From Companilactobacillus futsaii JCM 17355 (GTDB lineage: Bacteria > Bacillota > Bacilli > Lactobacillales > Lactobacillaceae), in contig NZ_AZDO01000137.1 in assembly GCF_001435505.1 (NCBI RefSeq), forward strand, positions 27,822 through 91,821: a DNA stretch of 64,000 nucleotides. The letters run 5' to 3'. Both the position numbers and the translations under genes were made by a program. Positions 24,947 to 32,768 of this stretch are shown here, piece by piece (positions within the stretch are counted from its first letter, which is position 1; every line of letters starts with the position of its first letter). A model generated the notes under the pieces. That model ran no database searches. It saw nothing but the letters and a program-made list of their open reading frames with translations, and was not told where the DNA came from.

Positions 24947-25126
24947 TCATTTTTTAGAACTAAATCGCCACAAGTTCCTTACAAATAGTAATGCTAAAAA
25001 AAGCATCAATAATCCTGAAAATGCTAAGGAGATTCTTCCAAAGAAAAATCCAGGATCAACGGTCATCTCAATCACACTGACGAGCATTGAGACAAGGACC
25101 AAAAGAGATGTGCGTCTCAAAATCAT
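24947..25126 (-). CDS. small membrane protein, unknown
   Basis: 59 residues from the ATG at 25126 (MILRRTSLL), which has GGGGAGGG six bases upstream; the longer frame to 25183 has no ribosome site. Two membrane segments are separated by VDPGFFFGR. It follows another tiny membrane protein gene by 60 bases in the same direction. No family recognised. Confidence 0.65.
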   Translation of the reverse strand: MILRRTSLLVLVSMLVSVIEMTVDPGFFFGRISLAFSGLLMLFLALLFVRNLWRFSSKK

Positions 25127-25186
25127 GGAAATCCCTCCCCTATTTGATAGGTCGATTATAACAATTTCTATTTTATTTGGCATTAA

Positions 25187-25339
25187 TTATTTTGGAAAGA
25201 TAACGAAAATTGCAGCAAAAAAAATTGCCACGCCAATCGACAAGGTTAGGTAATATACCGATTCCTTTTTTGCTTTAAATGATATTGTCATTATAGCAAT
25301 TCCAATGACAAACATTAAAATCGATAAAATTATTTGCAT
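25187..25339 (-). CDS. small membrane protein, unknown (50 residues)
   Basis: ATG at 25339 with GGGAGAGGAA just upstream, stop TAA at 25189-25187. The product begins MQIILSILMFVIGIAIM, has a short KAKKES loop, and ends in a second hydrophobic helix, FFAAIFVIFPK. This two-helix hairpin topology and strong ribosome site support a real gene, probably in one transcript with the next small membrane protein gene. Confidence 0.65.
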   Translation of the reverse strand: MQIILSILMFVIGIAIMTISFKAKKESVYYLTLSIGVAIFFAAIFVIFPK

Positions 25340-25527
25340 TTATTCCTCTCCCTCATGTTAATATTTAATATAGTTAGGTTATAATACATAATGCTTTTTA
25401 TATAAAAATATTTTCAAAAATCTAACAATCTGAAACTAATTTGGTATTTTTTATATAATTATCTTTTTTAACGGTACTTTTATCTTTATACTAGATAAGG
25501 TACTTCTTTTTTGTAGGGGAAACGTAA

Positions 25528-26646
25528 ATGGCCGTATTAAAACGTGTATTTTCAGATAGAGTGTTGTGGATAGCTGGAGCAGCAGCAATTTTAACATCTA
25601 TCTTCATCAGTCCACCACAGATGATGGACATCAATTGGAAGACACTTGCATCACTACTATCTATGATGATTATAATCCAAATCTATGATTATTTGGACTT
25701 TCTAAAATATTACGCGGCGTATATGACACACAAAGCCAAAACGACGCGACAGATGATATTTATGTTAGCTTCTCTAGCATTTTTTGGAGCTATGTTCTTA
25801 ACAAACGATGTTACAATTCTAACTTTGGTTCCTTTATTTTACCAGTTATCTAAGCATATAAAAGTTAATCCAATTTTTCCAGTCATAATTATTGCTATGG
25901 CGGCTAATCTTGGAAGTATGTTTACACCATTTGGTAATACTCACAACCTATTCTTGTTGACACATTTCAACCTAGGTATCAAGCAATTCTTTATTATGTC
26001 AACTCCAATAACGATTATTACTTTTACAGCAATTTTTCTAACAACTCGCTTTTTTCCAAAAGATCCAATTGAGCTGACTGAATTGCCTGCTGTTGAATTA
26101 AATATTCCAAGTTTATCTTTAACAGTGGCAGTAACAATAGTAATATTTTTGGGGATTTTTTCTGTTATCCCAATGTGGGGATCATTGATCGCGGCTTTAC
26201 TATTAGTAATTTTCATCAATCCGCGTATTTTAGCATCTGTTGATTATTCAATTGTATTGATTTTCATGTGTTTCTTTATTGCCGTTGGTAATATTAACCG
26301 TGAACCAGCAATTGTTAATAATCTACACCAGTTTTTACAAACAAGAACTAGTACATACTTAACATCGATTATAACTAGTCAATTTATTAGTAATGTTCCA
26401 ACTACGATTTTAGTTTCTAAATTCTCCAAATACGTTCATGCTATTTTCTTAGGTACGAATATTGGTGGATTGGGAACTGTCGTCGGTTCACTAGCTAATC
26501 TTTTGGCTTTCAAACAATATAGATTTTTCTTCAAGAAGAATCCTGGCAAATACCTCATGTACTTTACGATCATCAATTTTACTATGTTGATAATCATTGG
26601 AACAATTGGTTATTTCTTAATTGATTTTGGTCTGCCAGCTAAATAA
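25528..26646 (+). CDS. anion permease of the ArsB/NhaD/CitMHS superfamily
   Basis: 372 residues, about 10-11 membrane helices. The first conserved segment is FLTNDVTILTLVPL near residue 92, followed by NLGSMFTPFGNTHNLFL; the second-half equivalents are QFISNVPTTILVSKF and GTNIGGLGTVVGSLANLLA. These paired re-entrant motifs define the SLC13/ArsB-like ion transporters. The substrate (citrate or another dicarboxylate, or an oxyanion) is not decided. The upstream 150 bases hold an imperfect palindrome around TTATCT/AGATAA just before the ribosome site. Confidence 0.8.
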   Translation: MAVLKRVFSDRVLWIAGAAAILTSIFISPPQMMDINWKTLASLLSMMIIIQIYDYLDFLKYYAAYMTHKAKTTRQMIFMLASLAFFGAMFLTNDVTILTLVPLFYQLSKHIKVNPIFPVIIIAMAANLGSMFTPFGNTHNLFLLTHFNLGIKQFFIMSTPITIITFTAIFLTTRFFPKDPIELTELPAVELNIPSLSLTVAVTIVIFLGIFSVIPMWGSLIAALLLVIFINPRILASVDYSIVLIFMCFFIAVGNINREPAIVNNLHQFLQTRTSTYLTSIITSQFISNVPTTILVSKFSKYVHAIFLGTNIGGLGTVVGSLANLLAFKQYRFFFKKNPGKYLMYFTIINFTMLIIIGTIGYFLIDFGLPAK

Positions 26647-26647
26647 A

Positions 26648-26690
26648 ATAACCTTTTGTTTTTTTACGACAATCAAAAGGTTATTTTTTT
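26648..26690. terminator. bidirectional terminator
   Basis: ATAACCTTTTG/CAAAAGGTTAT stem with a T run on the plus side. It serves the permease and the convergent ClbS/DfsB gene. Confidence 0.75.
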
Positions 26691-27225
26691 ATGAGTTAAC
26701 AGGATTCTTCTTTCTTAAATTGAAATTCTTCCATTTTCTCACTTGTCTACTGTAATTGTTGAATGGTGAAACGGCGTTGATTCTAATCCACTTTGCAACT
26801 GGCCACATTGCTTTAGTAGTAGCCCATTTGCGCTCTCCTGGTTTGAAAAGTTCGTCATGAGACATGTTTTCGATCCATGAAACTAATTCATCGACCACGC
26901 TACTCAATTCCTCTTCCTCATTTTCCAAACCGTTTGAACCGTATTTGATATTAAAATCATGATATAACTGACGCATTTGATCCCACTTATATCCAGGAGT
27001 TGGCGTCGTGATATTTTCACCACTAGCTTCTGCTTTCTCCCAAGATAAAATCATGTTGATCCAACCGAGTTGATAAGAGAGCATTTCACGTGGAGTTTTA
27101 TCCACTTGCTCAATTCTTTCATCGGCTACATCGTCACTTATACCCTCGTATTCATCAATGAACTTGTGATAACTCTCTCTAATTTGGTCTATCAATTCTT
27201 GTGAATTTTTATATACCTGCATGCC
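26689..27225 (-). CDS. ClbS/DfsB family four-helix protein
   Basis: 178 residues starting MQVYKNSQELIDQI, the position where relatives start (MKTYxxKQELIDEI), rather than at the upstream in-frame Met codons. Conserved family features are TPREMLSYQLGWINMILSWE and the C-terminal SPFNNYSRQVRKWKN. ClbS of E. coli protects against colibactin, but most members of this family (formerly DUF1706) have no known role. It is cytosolic and monocistronic. Confidence 0.78.
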   Translation of the reverse strand, partial: GMQVYKNSQELIDQIRESYHKFIDEYEGISDDVADERIEQVDKTPREMLSYQLGWINMILSWEKAEASGENITTPTPGYKWDQMRQLYHDFNIKYGSNGLENEEEELSSVVDELVSWIENMSHDELFKPGERKWATTKAMWPVAKWIRINAVSPFNNYSRQVRKWKNFNLRKKNPVNS

Positions 27226-27397
27226 TTCGCTACCTTTCATTGATTTTTGATTCCCAATCCGGGAAGTCTCCAATCTCTATTATAGACTGAATTTTGTCAC
27301 TTTGGGTAAAAAAAGCTCATGATATAGCAAGTTTTTAGTGAGAAAGCGTTTTATTTGTGTTATATTAAAAAGTTATACAATTTTTTCAAGGAAAATT

Positions 27398-27760
27398 TGC
27401 CGTCGTCCGCAAAAATCCTGTGGCTGGCTGGATAGAATCAGACACATACTTTTTGAATAATTAATATATTTCTTTATAGCATTACATAAAAAAAGAAGAT
27501 ACTACTAGAACCACAGCAATATACTGTAATTTCAATAATATCTTCTATTAATTTTCTGAAGTAATTTATATAAAGATAGAAACCACTATCTAGTCGGGAG
27601 TGAGGTCCTGGAAAATGCTCAGCCGTGAAATTTTTGTTAGCAATTTATTGCTTACAAAAAGCCCAATCTTGAAGACTTTGCCCGGGTCTGGTCTTAGCAA
27701 AGGTTCCAAGTTGTGGCCACAGCGTTCCAGCAATTTTCCAGGGCCGAACGGACGACGGCA
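27398..27760. repeat. structured intergenic repeat, copy D (left unit mostly deleted)
   Basis: The left 35 bases (27398-27432) match the start of unit C1; the sequence then jumps directly to the spacer of copy C (TAGAATCA onward), so about 150 bp of the left unit is missing. The terminator hairpin (27494-27546) and the complete right unit (27591-27760) follow. In the right unit, the first inner hairpin is TTTGTTAGCAA/TTGCTTACAAA, where copies A and C have ACTTAGCGA/TCGCTTAGT: the stem bases changed together and the same T-T mismatch is kept. The right end is 21 bases after the dipeptidase stop. Confidence 0.85.
27488..27546 (-). terminator. long hairpin terminator inside repeat copy D
   Basis: AGAAGATACTA/TAATATCTTCT stem followed on the minus strand by seven T. 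It would end the sdaAB-sdaAA-dipeptidase transcript. Confidence 0.7.
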
Positions 27761-27781
27761 GCTTAATCCTCAATTAAAATA

Positions 27782-29200
27782 TTAAAGATTTGGATCCATC
27801 TTAAAGGTCAACTTACTCAATTCAGTTCCCTTAGTAATCAAATCAGCAATATGTTCTTTAGTAGCTTTATTAAAGTGCTCAGCTATCACATGATTTTGTT
27901 CCGTTAAGAAACTTGTCAACTCTTCACCTGACTTAGAAGTGGCCGCAATTTCAACGCCAAAGACCTTTCTTCTAGCCCACTGTGCTAATTTCTTTCGATA
28001 GTCCAAATTAGGCTCTACAAACTCCGTGTAATGACTTTCAACTATCATGGCCAATGTTTCATACATCCAGTAAGCACTCTTCATATCTAATTTCTCAGGC
28101 ACGTAGCTATATGTTTCGTCAATATCATTAGCATTAGTAAAGAATGGTACATAAGGACTGAAACTCGGAATTCCTAAGGCTTTCCACTCGATGCCGCCGA
28201 TATTAGTTTTTGATGCTTTTGGCAATTGTAGAATATGAGAATTGGCTGTTCTGGATAAAGAAATGGCACGATACTTTTTACTATTTTTGCCTGTACTCAT
28301 TGGATCGAATTCAGTTTCATCATAATGCGATGCTAAAACCGCTTGAATATCTTCGACCGAAATCTTCTTTTCTGGTTTTCTCAAAAATGGTAAATTTGAA
28401 GATTCTGGATCTTGTTCAATCGCTGGATTGAGCATTTTTTGACCATACCAAACTCGTGGTGTGTTGTAATGACGATCTTGTTTTGTATCAGTTCCAAAGA
28501 TATGTCTAAAATTAAAGCCTTCAAAATCAGGATTCAAATTATTATCAACTACGAACTCTTGAATTCCTTTAGACCACATGAAATTATCAGGATCATTAAA
28601 GTCAATTTCTTCAATTCCAATTTGATTGGCAGCTACGGCATAACTGTCATCAGGAATCCTAATTGCTACCCAGTGATGACCAGTTGCTAATTCAACGTAC
28701 CAAATTTCATCTTGATCAAAAAATTGCACACCGTTACCTTCAGCTGAGCCGTATTTTTCAATTAAATTTCCTAAATATTCAACTCCTTGGCGTGCAGAAT
28801 CAATATATGGCAAAACCAATGTTGTCATAGAGTCCTCCGCTACTCCTTCAGGAACTAAGGGATCATAGGCTAAAACCAATTCATTAGCAAAGACACTCTC
28901 GGTGGCACTCATCCCAACATTCTTTTCGTTGATACCATCTTCTTCATACCAACCTTCATCTTGATTGGCATCAGGTGAACTAGTATAGCGATAAGCTTTT
29001 TCAGGTAATTCAACGGTTAATTTATTGTATGGAGAAACGTAATTCTCATGGCGATTTTCAACTGCTGGTTGGACGAAAAATCTCTTAGGCCAATTAGCAA
29101 CGTAATTATCTTCATTTCTAGCTATAAAGTTAGATCCATCCTGAGCTGCTTTTTTTCCGACCATAATTGAGGTACAGGCCGCATGTTTATGTTGTTTCAT
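27782..29200 (-). CDS. C69 family dipeptidase (PepD-like), copy 1
   Basis: 472-residue Ntn-type dipeptidase. The N-terminal region HAACTSIMVGKKAAQDGS holds the nucleophile Cys near residue 9, followed by FIARNEDNYV. The ATG at 29200 follows AAGGGTGG; an in-frame GTG-type extension is less likely. It begins 18 bases after the serine dehydratase alpha gene and is the last gene of that operon. Strongly similar along its length to the dipeptidase at 30928-32364, ending in the identical KGTELSKLTFKMDPNL. It probably hydrolyses dipeptides in the cytosol and supplies Ser and related residues to the deaminases. Confidence 0.92.
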   Translation of the reverse strand: MKQHKHAACTSIMVGKKAAQDGSNFIARNEDNYVANWPKRFFVQPAVENRHENYVSPYNKLTVELPEKAYRYTSSPDANQDEGWYEEDGINEKNVGMSATESVFANELVLAYDPLVPEGVAEDSMTTLVLPYIDSARQGVEYLGNLIEKYGSAEGNGVQFFDQDEIWYVELATGHHWVAIRIPDDSYAVAANQIGIEEIDFNDPDNFMWSKGIQEFVVDNNLNPDFEGFNFRHIFGTDTKQDRHYNTPRVWYGQKMLNPAIEQDPESSNLPFLRKPEKKISVEDIQAVLASHYDETEFDPMSTGKNSKKYRAISLSRTANSHILQLPKASKTNIGGIEWKALGIPSFSPYVPFFTNANDIDETYSYVPEKLDMKSAYWMYETLAMIVESHYTEFVEPNLDYRKKLAQWARRKVFGVEIAATSKSGEELTSFLTEQNHVIAEHFNKATKEHIADLITKGTELSKLTFKMDPNL

Positions 29201-29218
29201 TTTTAATCCACCCTTCAA

Positions 29219-30085
29219 TTAATCACCAAATATTTCTTTTTTCAATTTCAAAGCAGTTGGTGTAGTAGCTAAACCACCTTCAGCTGTTTCTTTGAAAATA
29301 GATGGCATTTGTTGGCCGACTTTGTGCATCGCTTCAACGACTTCGTCAACTGGAATAACACTCTTGATGCCAGCTAACGCCATATCTGCGGAGATCATTG
29401 CTTGTGAAGATCCAAGGGCATTTCTTTTAACGCAAGGAACCTCAACTAACCCTGCTACTGGGTCACAAACTAGTCCCATCATGTTTTGTAAAGTAATCGA
29501 AATTGCTTCGGCGGCTTGTTGGGCACTGCCACCTTTAGCACAAACTAAGGCAGCCGATGCCATTGCCGCAGCTGATCCAACTTCTGCCTGACAACCACCC
29601 TCAGCTCCGGCAATCGATGAATTATTAGCAATCACCAAACCAAAAGCTCCAGCGGTGAATAAGAAGTCCACTTGCTGGTCTCTAGTCATCTTCAATCTAT
29701 CTCTAACGGCAACTAAAACTCCAGCTAAAACTCCAGCACTTCCGGCTGTTGGCGTGGCACAAATCAGACCCATTTTGGCGTTGACTTCATTGACAGCGAC
29801 CGCATTTCTGACAGCTTCCAAAATCGGTTCACCACTTAAAAAGTCACCTTTTTTGATATATTCGTTCATCAATTTAGCATCCCCACCAGTCAAACCAGTA
29901 ACGGATTTAACTCCAGCAACACCTTCTTGAATCGACTGTTCCATAACTCCTAAATTACGTTCCATTTGTGAGCGGATGAATTCTTTACTACGATTCGTGT
30001 TTTCCATCTCAGTTTGAACCATCAAGTCAGCAACGGAATCGTATTTAGCACTTTTTTCAACTAATTCTTTAATTGTATAAAACAT
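29219..30085 (-). CDS. sdaAA: L-serine dehydratase, alpha subunit
   Basis: 288 residues. Catalytic iron-sulfur subunit converting L-serine to pyruvate and ammonia. The Cys-containing motifs ICATPTAGSAGVLAG, AEGGCQAEVGSA and CDPVAGLVEVPC are those of the two-subunit Firmicute enzyme. GGGGA precedes the ATG. It is 11 bases after sdaAB and forms the enzyme with it. Confidence 0.94.
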   Translation of the reverse strand: MFYTIKELVEKSAKYDSVADLMVQTEMENTNRSKEFIRSQMERNLGVMEQSIQEGVAGVKSVTGLTGGDAKLMNEYIKKGDFLSGEPILEAVRNAVAVNEVNAKMGLICATPTAGSAGVLAGVLVAVRDRLKMTRDQQVDFLFTAGAFGLVIANNSSIAGAEGGCQAEVGSAAAMASAALVCAKGGSAQQAAEAISITLQNMMGLVCDPVAGLVEVPCVKRNALGSSQAMISADMALAGIKSVIPVDEVVEAMHKVGQQMPSIFKETAEGGLATTPTALKLKKEIFGD

Positions 30086-30096
30086 CTTTTTATCCC

Positions 30097-30768
30097 CTAT
30101 TCAAAATACGTTGCATTATCGACATGTGGTAATGACTCCAATTGTTTCAAAATATCTTCACGATTACGACGTTCATCAACTTCGATGATCATGATGGCTT
30201 TTTCACCCTTAGAAGCTCGAGTAACAGTCATTGTTCCAATATTAATATTAAAGTCAGAAAAGACATTGGTAACTTTGGCAATCATTCCCGCAACATCTTG
30301 ATGAACTGTAATATAAGTAGGTGTTCCTAAACTCAAAGACATCTTGAAACCATTGATTTCAGAAATTTGAATATTTCCACCACCGATAGAAACACCAGTA
30401 ACTGACAATTCATGGTCTCCCTTGACAAGGGTGATTTTGGCAGTATTAGGGTGAGCTACTTTGTCACTCTTAGGCACAAAAGCCACCTTAATTCCTGATT
30501 CATAGGCAATTTTCAAAGAATCAGACAAACGTCTATCATCTGGTTCCATTCCTAACAAGCCACCAACAATAGCTACATCAGTTCCGTGGCCACGATAAGT
30601 TTTGGCAAAGGATTCATACAGATCTATGGTGATTTTGTCAGGCTTTTCACCGAAGATATCATGGACTACTTTTCCGATTCGAGCAGCACCAGCAGTATGA
30701 GAACTACTTGGACCAACCATCACTGGTCCGATAATATCGAAAACACTTTTAAAACGTACATCTTTCAT
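30097..30768 (-). CDS. sdaAB: L-serine dehydratase, beta subunit
   Basis: 223 residues. The N-terminal half FDIIGPVMVGPSSSHTAGAARIG is the hallmark of the beta subunit; the C-terminal 75 residues form an ACT domain (TYITVHQDVAGMIAKVTNVFSDFNINIGTM). GGGGA precedes the ATG. First gene of the sdaAB-sdaAA-dipeptidase operon. Confidence 0.94.
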   Translation of the reverse strand: MKDVRFKSVFDIIGPVMVGPSSSHTAGAARIGKVVHDIFGEKPDKITIDLYESFAKTYRGHGTDVAIVGGLLGMEPDDRRLSDSLKIAYESGIKVAFVPKSDKVAHPNTAKITLVKGDHELSVTGVSIGGGNIQISEINGFKMSLSLGTPTYITVHQDVAGMIAKVTNVFSDFNINIGTMTVTRASKGEKAIMIIEVDERRNREDILKQLESLPHVDNATYFE

Positions 30769-30847
30769 GATAATTTCCCCTATTTTATATTAATTAAAGT
30801 TTACAATTATTAGTTGGTAAATTCATTAATATTTTTGTTTATTAGAC

Positions 30848-30900
30848 AAAATAACGGTAAATACTCTCTATGATTTGAGGGTATTTGCCGTTATTTTTTT
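30848..30900. terminator. hairpin terminator between dipeptidase copy 2 and sdaAB
   Basis: AAATAACGGTAAATACTCTC pairs with GAGGGTATTTGCCGTTATTT, with seven T on the plus side and four on the minus side. It separates the OPT-dipeptidase operon from the serine dehydratase operon. Confidence 0.7.
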
Positions 30901-30927
30901 AAGGAATTTAAGTTTTAAAAAATTATT

Positions 30928-32364
30928 TTAAAGATTTGGATCCATCTTGAATGTCAACTTACTCAATTCAGTTCCCTTAGTAACCAAATCAGCAATGTGA
31001 GCTTTTGTTTCGTCATTGTAATGTTTTACAATTTCATGATTTTGTTCTGTTAAGTAGTCTGTCAAAACCTCTCCTGACATTGTAACGGCCTTTTTATCCA
31101 CTTCAGCAATCTTTCTTCTTGCCCATTCTGATAATTTCTTTTGATAGTCGAGGTTTGGTTCAGTGAATTCATTGTAGTGACTTTCTACGACCATAGCCAA
31201 TGTTTCATACATCCAGTAGGCGCTCTTCATATCGAGTTTTTCTGGTGTGTAACTGTATGATTCATCAATATCGTTGGCATTTGTAAAGAATGGAACTTGT
31301 GGACAGAAGCTTGGTACACCAAATCCAGTCCATTCAACCCCAGCAGCACCATTCTTATCTGAATCTCTCATTTGAAGAATATGAGAGTTAGCAGTACGTG
31401 ACAACGAAATAGCACGATAAGTTCTTCTTTCATGTTCAGTACCATTTCCTAGTGGATCGTACTTTGTTTCATTATAGTGTGACTTCAAAATGTATTGAAT
31501 ATCTTCTACAGAAATTTTCTTTTCAGCTTTTCTAATGAATGGAAGCTCTGGTGATTCTGGATCTTGAGTGTCATCAGATGGATTCAAATAACGTTGTGCA
31601 AACCAGACACGTGGTGTGTTGTAGTGGTGGTCTTGTTCCGTATTTGTACCAAAGATATGTCTGAAGTCCCAACGGTCAAAGTCTGGGTTTAGTCCGTGTT
31701 CTTCAACGAATTCTTGAATCCCGTCAGCCCACATGTAGTTATCTGGGTCATTAAAGTCAATGTCTTGAATAGCAACTTGGTTAGCAGCTACAGCATAGCA
31801 ATCATCAGGAATTCTTACAGCTACCCATTGGTGTCCAGTAACAACTTCCATGTACCAAACTTCATCCTTATCAATGAATTGGAGTCCGTTACCTTCTGCT
31901 GATCCATATTTGGCAACTAATTTACCTAAATATTTAACACCATCGCGAGCTGAGTCGATATATGGCAAAACTAAAGTTGCAAGTGAGTCTTCAGCTAAAC
32001 CATTTTTGATGTATGGATCAAAAGCCAAAACTTTTTCGTTGGCATAAACACTTTCAGTTGCACTAAGGCCAACATTTTTTTCGTTGAATCCATCTTCTTC
32101 ATTAGGACCAGTACTTTGGTCAGCATCTAGTGTTGAAGTATAGCGATAACCACTTTCTGGATAAGGTGCAGTCATCTTATTATATGGTGAAACATAAGTT
32201 TCGTGACGACCTGAAACTGCCGGTTGAACGATAATTCGTTTTCTATAAATAGCGTTAAGACGATCTTCGTTTCTGGAAATATAGGTTGCCCCATCCATTG
32301 AAGCCTTTTTACCTACCATCATTGATGTGCATGCTGATGATTCAATACGATCTAGCTCTGTCAT
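30928..32364 (-). CDS. C69 family dipeptidase (PepD-like), copy 2
   Basis: 478 residues with nucleophile Cys in SSACTSMMVGKKAS near residue 12 and ISRNEDRLN after it. GGGGGA precedes the ATG. It lies 36 bases after the PqqD-like gene and is the last gene of the ald-threonine dehydratase-OPT-PqqD-like operon. A clear paralogue of copy 1, differing mainly in the substrate-loop regions. Its place behind an oligopeptide transporter suggests it cuts imported peptides. Confidence 0.92.
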   Translation of the reverse strand: MTELDRIESSACTSMMVGKKASMDGATYISRNEDRLNAIYRKRIIVQPAVSGRHETYVSPYNKMTAPYPESGYRYTSTLDADQSTGPNEEDGFNEKNVGLSATESVYANEKVLAFDPYIKNGLAEDSLATLVLPYIDSARDGVKYLGKLVAKYGSAEGNGLQFIDKDEVWYMEVVTGHQWVAVRIPDDCYAVAANQVAIQDIDFNDPDNYMWADGIQEFVEEHGLNPDFDRWDFRHIFGTNTEQDHHYNTPRVWFAQRYLNPSDDTQDPESPELPFIRKAEKKISVEDIQYILKSHYNETKYDPLGNGTEHERRTYRAISLSRTANSHILQMRDSDKNGAAGVEWTGFGVPSFCPQVPFFTNANDIDESYSYTPEKLDMKSAYWMYETLAMVVESHYNEFTEPNLDYQKKLSEWARRKIAEVDKKAVTMSGEVLTDYLTEQNHEIVKHYNDETKAHIADLVTKGTELSKLTFKMDPNL

Positions 32365-32400
32365 TTTTAAGTCCCCCAGTATAAATTTTTATTATATATA

Positions 32401-32757
32401 TTATGATACTCGTTCTATTAAATGATCGACACTCTCAATTTGGTTTAAAAACAAAACCAGCCTAGTGTAACGGTACTTATCGGTATCTGGAAACTTTTGT
32501 GCTAATTCTTTGCCGATTTCATAGGCATTACGATGACCGTTAATTTTCGTAAATACGAAACTACCATACTCATCCATTTCTAAATAAGTTTTTTCAGGAA
32601 TATGCATGTGCAATTTACGACAGAATTTCTGAATTGGATGATTCTGCTCACGTACTATTGTAATAATGCCAGCTTTTCTTTTAAAAGAAACTGCTGGATT
32701 TTTTTGAAAAACCATCGTTTTTAAATCATCTTCAGTTAATTCTTGACGTTTTGTCAT
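32401..32757 (-). CDS. PqqD-like protein
   Basis: 118 residues. The segment YLEMDEYGSFVFTKINGHRNAYEIGKEL fits the PqqD fold, whose members usually bind a precursor peptide for a radical SAM enzyme. The N-terminal 45 residues are an extra domain. No radical SAM gene or precursor peptide is present nearby; instead the gene sits between an OPT transporter and a dipeptidase, with AAGGAGG before its ATG. It may be a peptide-binding adaptor for the transporter, but that is inference. Confidence 0.72.
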   Translation of the reverse strand: MTKRQELTEDDLKTMVFQKNPAVSFKRKAGIITIVREQNHPIQKFCRKLHMHIPEKTYLEMDEYGSFVFTKINGHRNAYEIGKELAQKFPDTDKYRYTRLVLFLNQIESVDHLIERVS

Positions 32758-32768
32758 CGTGTGCCTCC

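Noticed and set aside
30848..30900. Leader attenuator for the sdaAB operon or pepD copy 2
   Set aside because: The hairpin lies downstream of the dipeptidase and more than a gene length away from any start it could attenuate in cis, except as a simple terminator. No leader peptide or alternative pairing was found.
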